From the NCBI GenBank assembly GCA_944386445.1, contig CALXBD010000007.1, positions 1 through 42,721 of the forward strand: a stretch of DNA of 42,721 nucleotides, in the 5' to 3' direction. This document shows positions 25,290 through 34,495 of this stretch, in pieces (position 1 is the first letter of the stretch; the number at the start of each line of letters is the position of its first letter). The notes under the pieces are model-generated. The model saw only the letters and a list, made by a program, of their open reading frames with translations, ran no database searches and was not told the DNA's origin. The position numbers and the translations under genes are program-made. The DNA comes from an uncultured Clostridia bacterium (GTDB lineage Bacteria > Bacillota > Clostridia > Oscillospirales > Ruminococcaceae).

Positions 25290-26162
25290 GTGCGAGACTA
25301 CTGCATTATTACTGATTCTACCTGTGATCTTCCGGAAAATATTGTTTCTGAGCTGGAATTGCAGGTGATTCCAATGGAATTCCAAATTGACGGGAAAATC
25401 TACCATAATTACCCGGACGGACGGGAATACGATTTCCATAAGTTTTACGACGCGCTTCGCACCGGAAAAACTTCCACAACCAGCCAGATAAATTATCAAG
25501 TATTTATGGATACCTTTTCTCCGATACTGGAAAGCGGAAAGGATATTTTGTATATTGCTTTTTCTTCCGGCTTGAGCGGAACCTATAACGGTTCGGTTAT
25601 TGTTGCTAAGGATTTAATGGAGAAATATCCGGAACGAAAAGTTGTTTGCGTGGATTCATTAGCAGCTTCGGTAGGAGAGGGATTGTTGGTATATGAAGCT
25701 GCCAAAAAGAAGGCGGAAGGACTTTCTTTGGAAGAGTTGGCAGCATGGGTTGAGAATAACCGCCTAAAGCTATGTCATTGGTTTACCGTAGATGATTTGA
25801 ATCATTTGAAACGGGGAGGGCGTGTCAGCCCGGCGGTAGCGATTATCGGAACAGCGCTCGGAATTAAGCCGGTACTACATGTAGATGATGAAGGACACCT
25901 TATACCGGTTTCAAAGGTCCGTGGGCGCAGAAAATCGCTGGATGCATTGGTGGAACATATGGTTCAGACCTGTGAAAAACCGGAAGGGCAAACAGTTTTC
26001 ATTGGTCATGGTGATGCATTGGAAGATGCGGAATATGTAGCCAAGTTGGTAAGGCAGAAGTTTAAAATAAAAGATATTGTCATCAACTATATTGGTCCTG
26101 TCATTGGAAGCCATTCCGGTCCCGGAACAATTGCGCTCTTTTTCTTTGGTACTCACCGATAA
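25290..26162 (+). CDS. DegV family fatty-acid-binding protein (FakB-like)
   Basis: A 290-aa DegV/EDD-fold protein. Family members bind a fatty acid and, as FakB, present it to the kinase FakA. Seen: IITDSTCDLPENIV, the lipid-contact segment KTSTTSQIN, IAFSSGLSGTYN, VDSLAASVGEGLLV, and LKRGGRVSPAVAIIGTALGIKPVL. The GTG start at 25290 has GAGGAGGA 5-6 nt upstream; no ATG fits. It is a single-gene unit with its own promoter and terminator. Confidence 0.93.
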   Translation: MRDYCIITDSTCDLPENIVSELELQVIPMEFQIDGKIYHNYPDGREYDFHKFYDALRTGKTSTTSQINYQVFMDTFSPILESGKDILYIAFSSGLSGTYNGSVIVAKDLMEKYPERKVVCVDSLAASVGEGLLVYEAAKKKAEGLSLEELAAWVENNRLKLCHWFTVDDLNHLKRGGRVSPAVAIIGTALGIKPVLHVDDEGHLIPVSKVRGRRKSLDALVEHMVQTCEKPEGQTVFIGHGDALEDAEYVAKLVRQKFKIKDIVINYIGPVIGSHSGPGTIALFFFGTHR

Positions 26163-26167
26163 ATATT

Positions 26168-26217
26168 AAAAACAGCTCTGCTAATTTCCATTTGGAAGAT
26201 GGGCAGAGCTGTTTTTC
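26168..26217 (+). terminator. Terminator after degV
   Basis: AAAAACAGCTCTGC pairs with GCAGAGCTGTTTTT across a loop of about 21 nt that can form its own small stem. A- and T-tracts on both sides suggest it also serves the convergent alpha-galactosidase operon. Confidence 0.82.
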
Positions 26218-26298
26218 TGTGTTTGTAAGAGAATGTTCGCTACTTAACTGCAAAATCAGTGTGTTGTGTGCAGCACCAGAAAATCTTGGCAGTATTTT

Positions 26299-28452
26299 TC
26301 AACTTGGATTCTTGACCCGGAATACACGTCGAACCGTGTCCCAGTTTTTTTCAAGAGGAAGCTGCACACCGATTCTCATCAATGTTCTTCCGGAAAACAC
26401 TTTTCCAATTTCTTCCGGATGTTGTTCGTCATACACGCATTCATACTGGGCGTCGGGGTACAGCCCCGCCAGGCGGATACGCGGGATGCGCTCATCAGGG
26501 AAATGCTGTCCCCAGCAAAAGCCGAATATGGTGAAAGTGTTGCGATCTCGACGCAAATATTGCCATACAGTAAATGGAGTATCCCAGGAAGACATTAAAT
26601 GATACACATATGAATCATGTAAATCCGGGCGCTCCTTTTTGTATTGCGCTATACTGGCTCGATACGCGGCGAGGTCCTCTTCCGTACACTTTAAAAGATT
26701 TGAGCCGATGCTCAAAGAACTGGCGAACCCCAGATTTTGCCGAAATGCATAGGGAATCTCTCTATTCCCGTTGAAAGTTCCGGCGCCGCCGGCAGATTTC
26801 GGTATGAACAGGGTTGAAAATCCTTCGTGGAGCAGCAAAACATCTGTTGGAGTAGCATTATCGCTGCGATTGATTCGGTCGGTATACCGAGCCATACCAT
26901 AATCGGCACGGGCACCCCCATGGGCACAGTTTTCCATTATCAGATCCGGATATTTCTGATTCAGGTGTTCCCAAATACGGTATACATTTTGAATAATTGT
27001 TAAAGGCAGTCGTTCACGCTGGCCGGGTGTGGCCGAAGTCCATCCCCAGTCGGTGATATAGCGGTTCATATCCCATTTCAGATAATCCAGAGCATTTTCC
27101 TCGACATTCCGGTCAATTACTTGTATCAGATATTCTAATACATCCTCCCGGGCGAGGTTCAATACCAGCTGATTACGGCCGGTAGTTGGAGCGCGTGTGG
27201 AGCTTTGCAAGGTCCATTCGGGGTGAGCACGATACAGTTCACTGTCCGGGTTGACCATTTCAGGCTCCATCCATAGGCCGAATTTCATCCCCTTTTGATG
27301 CGCGTAGTCTGACAGTGCCCGCAGTCCGTGGGGGAAACGTTTCTGGTCGGCAACCCAGTCTCCCAGCCCTTTGCTGTCACAGTCACGTCCTGGCATCCAG
27401 CCATCATCAATAACAAATAGCTCTATGCCGATGCTTGCGGCACGGTCGATAAGGCCTGCAATTTTTTTCTCGTCGATTTTAAAATCATACGCATACCATG
27501 AATTGTAGATTACAGGCATGATGCGATTTACCCTGCTCCGTGGCAGTAAAGTATCCATCTGAAAGTCGTACAGCTGTTCGCTCATACCTCCAAAACCACG
27601 TTCTGTAAAGCCGCAGGTAATTTCCGGAGTTTCAAACGAAGTATTCCCCTCCAACGTTACAGAGGTGTGTTCATCGTTGACACCAGCCGTAACAAGCACT
27701 TCACCATGTACGGTGCGTTCGCAGGTGATCTTAAAGTTTCCGCTCCAATGCAGCGTTCCAAAGAAAACCTCTCCGCTTGTTTCATCTGCTGCTCCATAAG
27801 GGTCCAGCGCGAAAAACGGAACGGCATGTGGCCCTGAAGTGTTTCCGTGATTATTCTGGATAACCGTACGGCCCACCGGAAGCAAATGCTGTTGCTTTTG
27901 GTATTCAGCGCCCCAGCTTCCGGCAAAATGTGTCAAGCGATATGGAATCGAATGAGGAAAATGAAAGGATGCAGATTGCATTTTATGTAGTATTATGGGA
28001 TCATTTCCGTTGTTACAAATGACAGCTTTACGGGTGATCAGATCTGAACCGGGATAAGTGCGGTAATGCAGGGAGACTGTGAGCGGATAGTATTCGTCTT
28101 TTAAGGTCACAATGAGCGTGCGGTCATCTTCAATGATATTGTAACCAGCATAAATCAGCCTAGCCCCTATGACTCCATCTGCAAATTCTGCGTCAAGTGC
28201 TTGCTCCTCATAAGATTGAGGTTCGTCTGCCCGATATTCATATCGGCTGTTCATACGCATGGCGAGAGAACGATCTCCGATCGTAGGAACATCCAGGTAT
28301 TCTAATAATGGGCTGAGTTCAGTAAGGCTCTCAAGTTTTGGTCCCCAGTACAAATGTACCGGACGTTGTTCTGCGTTTAAAGCTAAGGCGTAGGAGGTAC
28401 GCTCTGTTTGGATGCAGAATACGGTGTGTTCCTGCTGAAATAAAATACTCAT
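26299..28452 (-). CDS. GH36-family alpha-galactosidase
   Basis: A 717-aa retaining glycosidase releasing alpha-linked galactose (raffinose-family sugars, galactomannan side chains). An N-terminal beta-sandwich (about 1-330) precedes the (beta/alpha)8 catalytic domain. The nucleophile is D461 in YLKWDMNRYITD. The acid/base is D531 in RINRSDNATPTD, after ENCAHGGARADYGMARY, which differs somewhat from the common ENCSSGGGRFD form. No signal peptide, so cytoplasmic; it acts on imported oligosaccharides. ATG 28452 follows GGAGGAAG and overlaps the stop of the upstream DUF5107 gene by 4 nt (ATGA), so the two are translationally coupled. Confidence 0.92.
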   Translation of the reverse strand: MSILFQQEHTVFCIQTERTSYALALNAEQRPVHLYWGPKLESLTELSPLLEYLDVPTIGDRSLAMRMNSRYEYRADEPQSYEEQALDAEFADGVIGARLIYAGYNIIEDDRTLIVTLKDEYYPLTVSLHYRTYPGSDLITRKAVICNNGNDPIILHKMQSASFHFPHSIPYRLTHFAGSWGAEYQKQQHLLPVGRTVIQNNHGNTSGPHAVPFFALDPYGAADETSGEVFFGTLHWSGNFKITCERTVHGEVLVTAGVNDEHTSVTLEGNTSFETPEITCGFTERGFGGMSEQLYDFQMDTLLPRSRVNRIMPVIYNSWYAYDFKIDEKKIAGLIDRAASIGIELFVIDDGWMPGRDCDSKGLGDWVADQKRFPHGLRALSDYAHQKGMKFGLWMEPEMVNPDSELYRAHPEWTLQSSTRAPTTGRNQLVLNLAREDVLEYLIQVIDRNVEENALDYLKWDMNRYITDWGWTSATPGQRERLPLTIIQNVYRIWEHLNQKYPDLIMENCAHGGARADYGMARYTDRINRSDNATPTDVLLLHEGFSTLFIPKSAGGAGTFNGNREIPYAFRQNLGFASSLSIGSNLLKCTEEDLAAYRASIAQYKKERPDLHDSYVYHLMSSWDTPFTVWQYLRRDRNTFTIFGFCWGQHFPDERIPRIRLAGLYPDAQYECVYDEQHPEEIGKVFSGRTLMRIGVQLPLEKNWDTVRRVFRVKNPS

Positions 28453-31400
28453 TTTTCTTCCTCCATTTTTTTCACCGATAGCATACATGCTTTCCTTGCC
28501 TCAAGCAAGTACCAAAGATTGGATTTATCCAGTTTAGATGCCTCCACAAACAGGTCTTTTGAGGCTGAAGTGTGTCCCATAAACCGATTAGCAAAGCCTA
28601 AAAGGTAACTGAAGTATGCCTTTCTTACAGAAGAAGCATCATCGCAGTAAGATATGAAGAACGGCGTTGTGGTAAAGTAACCTGCATCTGACTTATGGAT
28701 TGCTTCATGCCATGCCTTTTGAGATATATCGATCAAAGCTCTTCCTGACCAAAAATCCCCCTTTGCGACATATGCCATTGCCTGATAATATGGCAGTTCC
28801 GGCAGGTGCATATTAGAAAAATAATCGATTTTAAGCTCCAAAATATGAGAATAAATTTCGTTTGCCTTGTCCGGTTGCCCCATTTTTTCATAGCACTGTG
28901 CGAGATAGAACTGGTGCGGAACCAGTTTGCATTCATTCCAGAGCCCGGCACCCAGGTTTTGAGGAAGTATTTGTGCCTTCTGGAATGCATCGGCTGCTTC
29001 TGAAAATTGACAGTTATTCATGAGCGTTCTGCCGATTGCATGGTACGCAAACATATATTGTTCCGCAACGGCATGTTCGCCGCCTTCGCAGGGGATAAAA
29101 GAATGGCCGGCGAACAGTTCAATTGTCTTTTCAAATTGCCCGTTTTGATTATAAGCACGTGCAAGCTCAATGCAGATGTCATCACGCAATGGTTCAGAAG
29201 CATTGCCTATAATGAAGCAGATTCGCTCTTGGGGGGGCACTCCCATTTTTCCCATTACATAAGCAATTTCGTATACAAGCTGTTTGTTTTGGGGACTGAG
29301 AGTCAAGGCTTTTTGAAGCAGTGGGAGAACTTTTTCCATTTTATTCAAGTGTGAATAATTTGCAATGGCTAAATTTCTGTACGGAATATAAAATTCTGGT
29401 TTTAGCTCAATGGCTCGTTGGAAATGTTCTGCCGCTTGTGCAAACTGTTTGTTTGCATATCTTAAACAGCCCAAATAGTATTGTGCCATTGGCAGGTCTG
29501 GATTCTTTTCGACAACGGATTTCAGCAGCTTGTACTCCTCTAATCTGAATGGGAAGGAACTGTTCAGGGGAGTTTGCTCCGCTTTGACATAGTCTCCCAA
29601 CAGATAATAAATCATCGGAGATTTGTCCGAGACACCTTGCAGAATATCAGTTGCCCAGTCAAACATGCCACAGGCCATCAGATTAAAGGCCAAGTCCAGA
29701 CAAGTCTGAGACATATCGCTGTGCAGGGCCGCGTAGAAATTAGCTTTCTCTAGCTTACCCAGTTTGTAATATACATAACGCGCCAAATGATTCAGCGGGT
29801 CCCAGTTCAGAGCGCTCTCAATCATATCCGTCGCAGCATGTGAATCGGAAAGCTTTATACATGCAATAGCTGCATAAACCGGCGCAATCGGGTGGTAAGA
29901 GTTAAAAAGCAACGCATTTTTGCTGTGTTCCAACATTTGCTCAAAATTGTGGTTCAGCCCGTCTATTGCTGCAATATGTGTCATTGCGGCAGAATAGTAG
30001 TCGGCATTCCATGATGCATGGTAGAAGTAATCGTAGGCGGCATTATAGCTGTCCAATGCCAGATGAATAAGTCCTTCCACAAAATAAATCTGTCCGCTCT
30101 GAGGATGCTTGTTATATTTCGTTGCTGCCTTTTCAGCCCGCCTTATGAAATCGAGGGCCACTTTAAACTCATTTTGTTTGTAGTAAAACATGGCAAGAGC
30201 TGTCAGCGACTCGATATGTTCCGGATCTCTGGACAGAGCCTCTTTCCAGTAGACATCCGGCTGTATCGCCGGGTCACGGTATTGCCATACATGAACACCG
30301 CACAGGTAAAGCTCTTGAGCGGTTTTGGCCTCTTTAAAGTTGGGCATATCCTGAGTGGTGTCAGGAATATGATATACGTCTTTTTCCTCTTCCTTATAGC
30401 AAATCAATTCTTTGCCTCCGGAAGTCACACAAACAGAATATCCGACACCGTTCAGACTGCAGTCGAAACAAGCCGGTATCCCCGCTTTAAAGCTGACATT
30501 TTTTTGGAATAATGTCCTCCCGTTACCGGTAACGGTAACGACAGCATCAGCATCACGTGTCATCTGAATTATCAGACCGTTTTCATCCCAGTGGACCGCC
30601 CCGTTCAAATTGGCAAAGCAGGGGATTCCCAAGTTGCCAATGGGATACCAGTATTGGGAGAACCTTTTGGTTTCATAGGGTGCAATCCAGGCAAAATCGG
30701 GTTGATTGTCGGAGTAAGAACCAGCCATCAATTCAGCGTAAGCACCGTCGTTATCGGTAAGAGCGTTTTCCCATGATGTGGAAAGCTGGTTGTATGCCCA
30801 CGTAAACAGCTTTTTACCGGGCGCCGTATGATGATCCGCAATATGTACGACTCCACAGCCCAAGCCGTGATCGAACCCTCCGAAAAAGTCATATTTTGAG
30901 GGAGCACAGAAGTAGGAGGTAGGCTGCAAGGTGTTTTTATGCATAGAGATGTCTGTTTCACCGGAGAAACGGATTCCATTATAGACTCCCAAGGCATTTG
31001 TTGCTACAGGGTAGGTTGTAACGGAACGCTTATAATGAAAATTTACATAGGAGACATCCTTGGGGAAAAATATCTGATAACTTTTATTTACAGGGACAGC
31101 AGCGTTTTCCCACCAGAGAAAGGAAGTCGTTTCAGGAGTCCGGTTGCAAAGCTGCATGCGGGTTTCAAACAGAGCTTCATTTGGTTTCAGTACAATTCCT
31201 ACCATTCCCTTCATTCTCTGAAAGGGATCGTGCTCAGACAGCCAAACAATAACGCTCCCATCCGGCTGACGTTCTACATAGTAATCTGTTGGCATAAAGG
31301 TGGATGGCCGATGATGAAACGGCCAATTGAACTCCATACCCCCTGAGATCCACGAACCGAGACAGCCGATCAATGCGGGTTTGATTACATGCTGCTTATA

Positions 31401-31676
31401 GAAGAAATCATATCCTGTGGTTTTGTCATAAGCGGAATAAATCCTGCCCCCCAGTTCCGGAAGTATTTCAATCCTCAGATATTCATTTTCCAGGCAGATA
31501 CAGACGTATTCTTTTTCTTCTTTGTGTTTGCGATCAACTTCCAGTACAATGTGATTGGGGTATGGATTTCCGCTTGTCCGCTGGTGAACGCGATTTTCAG
31601 CAAACATCGGCATTTCTTCTGCGGCAGGTTCTTGGTAGGTAGGCAACACGATTTTTCCTTCACGAACTGTTACCAA
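28449..31676 (-). CDS. DUF5107 and tetratricopeptide-repeat protein
   Basis: A 1075-aa cytoplasmic protein (no signal peptide). Residues about 1-440 match the DUF5107 type: a galactose-mutarotase-like beta-sandwich with LRIEILPELGGRIYSAYDKTTGYDFFYKQHVIKP and SWISGGMEFNWPFHH. Residues about 460-1060 are helical TPR repeats, clearest at AQYYLGCLRYANKQFAQAAEHFQRAIELKP and in segments near 500 and 920-990. The DUF's activity is not established to my knowledge; the fold suggests binding or processing a sugar. The start is TTG 31676, 10 nt after AAAGGAG. It is the first gene of an operon with alpha-galactosidase and is divergent from a LacI-like regulator. Confidence 0.85.
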   Translation of the reverse strand: MVTVREGKIVLPTYQEPAAEEMPMFAENRVHQRTSGNPYPNHIVLEVDRKHKEEKEYVCICLENEYLRIEILPELGGRIYSAYDKTTGYDFFYKQHVIKPALIGCLGSWISGGMEFNWPFHHRPSTFMPTDYYVERQPDGSVIVWLSEHDPFQRMKGMVGIVLKPNEALFETRMQLCNRTPETTSFLWWENAAVPVNKSYQIFFPKDVSYVNFHYKRSVTTYPVATNALGVYNGIRFSGETDISMHKNTLQPTSYFCAPSKYDFFGGFDHGLGCGVVHIADHHTAPGKKLFTWAYNQLSTSWENALTDNDGAYAELMAGSYSDNQPDFAWIAPYETKRFSQYWYPIGNLGIPCFANLNGAVHWDENGLIIQMTRDADAVVTVTGNGRTLFQKNVSFKAGIPACFDCSLNGVGYSVCVTSGGKELICYKEEEKDVYHIPDTTQDMPNFKEAKTAQELYLCGVHVWQYRDPAIQPDVYWKEALSRDPEHIESLTALAMFYYKQNEFKVALDFIRRAEKAATKYNKHPQSGQIYFVEGLIHLALDSYNAAYDYFYHASWNADYYSAAMTHIAAIDGLNHNFEQMLEHSKNALLFNSYHPIAPVYAAIACIKLSDSHAATDMIESALNWDPLNHLARYVYYKLGKLEKANFYAALHSDMSQTCLDLAFNLMACGMFDWATDILQGVSDKSPMIYYLLGDYVKAEQTPLNSSFPFRLEEYKLLKSVVEKNPDLPMAQYYLGCLRYANKQFAQAAEHFQRAIELKPEFYIPYRNLAIANYSHLNKMEKVLPLLQKALTLSPQNKQLVYEIAYVMGKMGVPPQERICFIIGNASEPLRDDICIELARAYNQNGQFEKTIELFAGHSFIPCEGGEHAVAEQYMFAYHAIGRTLMNNCQFSEAADAFQKAQILPQNLGAGLWNECKLVPHQFYLAQCYEKMGQPDKANEIYSHILELKIDYFSNMHLPELPYYQAMAYVAKGDFWSGRALIDISQKAWHEAIHKSDAGYFTTTPFFISYCDDASSVRKAYFSYLLGFANRFMGHTSASKDLFVEASKLDKSNLWYLLEARKACMLSVKKMEEEK

Positions 31677-31712
31677 AGAGCCTCACTCCTTTAATCATTC
31701 TTTCGTTCAAGA

Positions 31713-31732
31713 CTCATTTTAGTGGAAATGAG
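31713..31732. promoter_or_regulatory. Inverted repeat, candidate operator of the DUF5107-GH36 operon
   Basis: CTCATTT (31713-31719) and AAATGAG (31726-31732) form a 7-bp inverted repeat with a 6-nt centre. It covers the -10 box of the - strand promoter, a usual position for a repressor site. The divergent LacI-like regulator is the obvious candidate ligand protein. Confidence 0.5.
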
Positions 31733-31744
31733 AAGCGGAAGCAA
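31716..31744 (-). promoter_or_regulatory. Promoter of the DUF5107-alpha-galactosidase operon
   Basis: On the - strand, TTGCTT (31744-31739), 17-nt spacer, TAAAAT (31721-31716), about 40 nt before the TTG start. Confidence 0.6.
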
Positions 31745-31780
31745 GACAAAAAAATTGGTAAGGCACGCAGAAATATTGAT

Positions 31781-31809
31781 TTGAAAAGACTACGGAAATG
31801 ATTTATAAT
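31781..31809 (+). promoter_or_regulatory. Promoter of the divergent regulator
   Basis: TTGAAA (31781-31786), 17-nt spacer, TATAAT (31804-31809). The transcript start would fall only about 10-15 nt before the gene. Confidence 0.75.
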
Positions 31810-31826
31810 AAAGTGAGGTGACGAAA

Positions 31827-32885
31827 ATGACGGTGAACGTTATCGTTGAGCCATTTTATAAAAAGACGGTTTGGTGCAAAGAAACCATTAGCGGCATGAA
31901 AGACAAAATTCATTCCTTGCGATATGAGCTGATTGAAAGAACAGAGACAGATATTACAGAAACACTGAAACAATTGATAGTGATTGGCACTTCCCCTGTA
32001 TGGGTCTCTAAGATTTTAGGAAAATGCGAAGAACATGATGTGCGGCCATTGGTAATTAGCTGCCAGCCGCTGAATGGAACGACGAATTTCAGCTGCATTT
32101 TAGTAAATCATGAAGCGGCAACAGCAGAATGTATCGAATATCTGTATTCTTGCGGCAGAAGGAGAATCGCATTATACGGCGTAAACCGAAATTCCTATGC
32201 GGATATGGTGAAAAAAAGATATTTTCAAGAAGAAGATGTTTATTATATTGGCGGAACCGCAGCATTGCAAAACTGTTTTGAACATTTTATACGCAGGCGT
32301 GAAAGGTATAATGCAGTCATCTGTACAAATTACGTAAGCGCGGTACATTTGGTAAACAAATTGAGAAACGATACAGTGTGCCTCCCTAAAGATTTATACA
32401 TCATTACATATGGAGATTCTGTGTTGGGCAAACTTATCACGCCCACGCTTTCTACAATTACTCTTGACCATGAGCGGCTTGGTTCACAAGCTGTTACTCT
32501 ATATAGGTATCTCTGTAAAGATGAAAAAGACATCACTTTTACCGTATCGATTCCATGTAAAATTATTGCCGCAGCATCTACGGAATATAGACCTTTTGAA
32601 AGGCATGAATATCAGTCAGAGGAATTTGACGCAGAGGCAGATGAGTTTTCGAAAGACAGGTCGGTTATTACATTACAATGTATCGAAAAGCTGCTTCGAG
32701 GAACCGATCAAACAGATTTGGCGATTATTGAGCGTCTGATTTCAAAAATCCCCTATTCCGTCATGATAGACGATTTATATATATCGGAAAGTTCCATTAA
32801 ATACAGGATCAAAAAAATGTTGCATATGAGCGGATTTGCAGATCTGTCGCAAATGCTTGAAGCCTATGCGGAATATTTAAAATGA
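31827..32885 (+). CDS. LacI-like sensor protein with C-terminal helix-turn-helix
   Basis: A 352-aa probable transcription regulator. Residues about 1-255 resemble a periplasmic-binding-protein/LacI sensor: a strand at VNVIVEPF, then SCILVNHEAATAECIEYLYSCGRRRIALYG, YNAVICTNYVSAVHLVNKL, LYIITYGDSVLGKLITPTLSTITLDHERLG. There is no N-terminal LacI DNA-binding domain; the protein starts directly with the sensor. The C-terminus (about 290-350, VMIDDLYISESSIKYRIKKMLHMSGFADLSQML) looks like a LuxR/response-regulator type helix-turn-helix. ATG 31827 follows GAGG; GTG 31818 is possible. It is divergent from the DUF5107-alpha-galactosidase operon and so likely controls it in response to a sugar. Confidence 0.78.
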   Translation: MTVNVIVEPFYKKTVWCKETISGMKDKIHSLRYELIERTETDITETLKQLIVIGTSPVWVSKILGKCEEHDVRPLVISCQPLNGTTNFSCILVNHEAATAECIEYLYSCGRRRIALYGVNRNSYADMVKKRYFQEEDVYYIGGTAALQNCFEHFIRRRERYNAVICTNYVSAVHLVNKLRNDTVCLPKDLYIITYGDSVLGKLITPTLSTITLDHERLGSQAVTLYRYLCKDEKDITFTVSIPCKIIAAASTEYRPFERHEYQSEEFDAEADEFSKDRSVITLQCIEKLLRGTDQTDLAIIERLISKIPYSVMIDDLYISESSIKYRIKKMLHMSGFADLSQMLEAYAEYLK

Positions 32886-32934
32886 ATGGGAAACGGTTCA
32901 TTTATAAAGTTGATAGCTTTAAAAATAAATATCT

Positions 32935-32972
32935 TACCCAAAAGGCCACCTAAAAAGGTGGCCTTTTGGGTA
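32935..32972. terminator. Perfect 16-bp inverted repeat, bidirectional terminator
   Basis: TACCCAAAAGGCCACC (32935-32950), TAAAAA loop, GGTGGCCTTTTGGGTA (32957-32972). It lies between the convergent regulator and serine hydrolase genes. Confidence 0.8.
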
Positions 32973-33056
32973 AATAAGACATTGATGCGAAGTATATCGG
33001 TATAAAATGAAAAAATTTGCAGGGCTACATCTGAACGGCCATCGCTTTGTTGTTAG

Positions 33057-34202
33057 TTATATATGGTTTGAGAGATCTTTTAATAAGGGGTACAGTACAT
33101 CACGGAGCTCAAGATGCACCGGACCTAGTAAAGATGGCCAATTATGCACATGCTGCATATATACCATTGACAAGCGATGTTCCGGATCAACTAACAGATC
33201 CGCCCCGGCGGCACCATCCCAGCCAAATTCACCAATCGCACTTTTTTGACCATGCTCAAAGGCAATACGTGTACGCACGCCCAGACCGTATCCGTAGTCC
33301 GATCCGCAGGTGCAACTGAAGGTGCCGTTGACTTGAAATGCAGACAGTTGTTCATGGCGCATAAGATCAATGCTTTCCGGTTTCAGGATACGTTTGCCGT
33401 TCTGTCCAATACCGCCGCAGGCCAAGGCATCGGCAAACTTCGAATAATCTGTTGCGGTAGATACAAGTCCGGCACCGCCGCCGAAAAACGTCGGTGAAAT
33501 CACGAAGGTATTTTCGTACCCTGTAAATAAGACCTTCTTATTTTGTGTGTCATAGGTATACTTTGCGGCAAGTCTCTCGGGAATTCCTTCTGTACAAAAG
33601 TCTGTGTCTGTCATATCGAGGGGAAGAAAAAGTTGTTCCTTCATGTAGTCACGCAAAGTCATACCACTGGCCCTTTCGATAACAGCTCCCAGGACATCCA
33701 GACATAAGCTGTACTGAAACCGTTCACCGGGTTCAAAGCAGAGCGGCTCCTGCGCTAAGGCTTCTGCAATCTGTATAGTTGAGGCATGGTTCCCTGTGCT
33801 TGCCTGTATATGCCGAATGGATTCACAATCCAGGTTATAATCAAAACCGGCTGTCATTGTCATTAAGTGGCGGATTCTCATGGTATTCGCCGGTTTCTGA
33901 CGCAAGCCTTCCTTCAGCAAGTACACGTCTCGATATGCGGGCAAGTAATCAGAAACAGGATCATCAAGATCAAACAGTCCTTGCTCCATTGCTCGCATGG
34001 CGGCAGCGGCTGTTACCGGCTTGGTGCAGGAATACAGCCAGTAGCGGTCAGTGGGAGTTGCGGCCTGTACTCGTTCCGGATCCGAATATCCGGCACATGC
34101 ATGAAATAATATTTGATGTTCTTGACAGACAATGAGTTCCAGCCCCGGGACGCCCTTATCCAGCAGAGATTGTATATAACTTTTGAGTGGATTAAAATTC
34201 AT
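33057..34202 (-). CDS. Beta-lactamase-family serine hydrolase
   Basis: A 381-aa member of the class C beta-lactamase/penicillin-binding/esterase family. The SxxK catalytic motif is S58-C-T-K61; the Tyr motif is Y164-S-L, where beta-lactamases usually have YxN. A C-terminal FGWDGAAGADLLVDPEHRLS segment replaces KTG. There is no signal peptide, so it is probably a cytoplasmic esterase or peptidase and not an antibiotic-resistance enzyme. The ATG follows AAGGAGA. Substrate unknown; neighbours are carbohydrate genes, so an acyl-sugar ester is one possibility. Confidence 0.88.
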   Translation of the reverse strand: MNFNPLKSYIQSLLDKGVPGLELIVCQEHQILFHACAGYSDPERVQAATPTDRYWLYSCTKPVTAAAAMRAMEQGLFDLDDPVSDYLPAYRDVYLLKEGLRQKPANTMRIRHLMTMTAGFDYNLDCESIRHIQASTGNHASTIQIAEALAQEPLCFEPGERFQYSLCLDVLGAVIERASGMTLRDYMKEQLFLPLDMTDTDFCTEGIPERLAAKYTYDTQNKKVLFTGYENTFVISPTFFGGGAGLVSTATDYSKFADALACGGIGQNGKRILKPESIDLMRHEQLSAFQVNGTFSCTCGSDYGYGLGVRTRIAFEHGQKSAIGEFGWDGAAGADLLVDPEHRLSMVYMQHVHNWPSLLGPVHLELRDVLYPLLKDLSNHI

Positions 34203-34263
34203 ATAGATTCTCCTTAGATTAATGTTTCAAAATACATTGGCCCAAAATTTCGGCAAGGGAGAT

Positions 34264-34361
34264 TACCGTATCTGGAAATTCATAAATCCTTCTGGATACT
34301 GCATCATATCATCAGAGTGACTTTTCCCTATCACCTCTGGGCCGAAGTCAGCAGGGATTCG
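34264..34361 (-). pseudogene. Possible gene remnant
   Basis: In this otherwise gene-free stretch (34203-34495) one - strand frame reads ...IPADFGPEVIGKSHSDDMM... and ends FMNFQIR-stop. The composition looks protein-like, but stops precede it and I do not recognise the family. It may be the degraded end of a lost gene, or chance. Nothing else is evident in the gap. Confidence 0.2.
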
Positions 34362-34495
34362 TCATCAGAAAGTAGATTTTGATATTCATTTGATTTCAGC
34401 ATAGCTCATACATTGCATCTTTCTGGAAGATGATCAAAGCAAAGATAGGAAGTCGGTTTTTGAAAATGTCCGCCTATTTACTGAAAGATAGCGAT

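Noticed and set aside
26218..26298. Coding or RNA element between degV terminator and the alpha-galactosidase stop
   Set aside because: Short convergent gap with no frame, stem or motif beyond the shared terminator.
33057..34202. Serine hydrolase as a beta-lactam resistance gene
   Set aside because: No signal peptide, YSL in place of YxN and no KTG motif; it fits the broad esterase/peptidase branch better.
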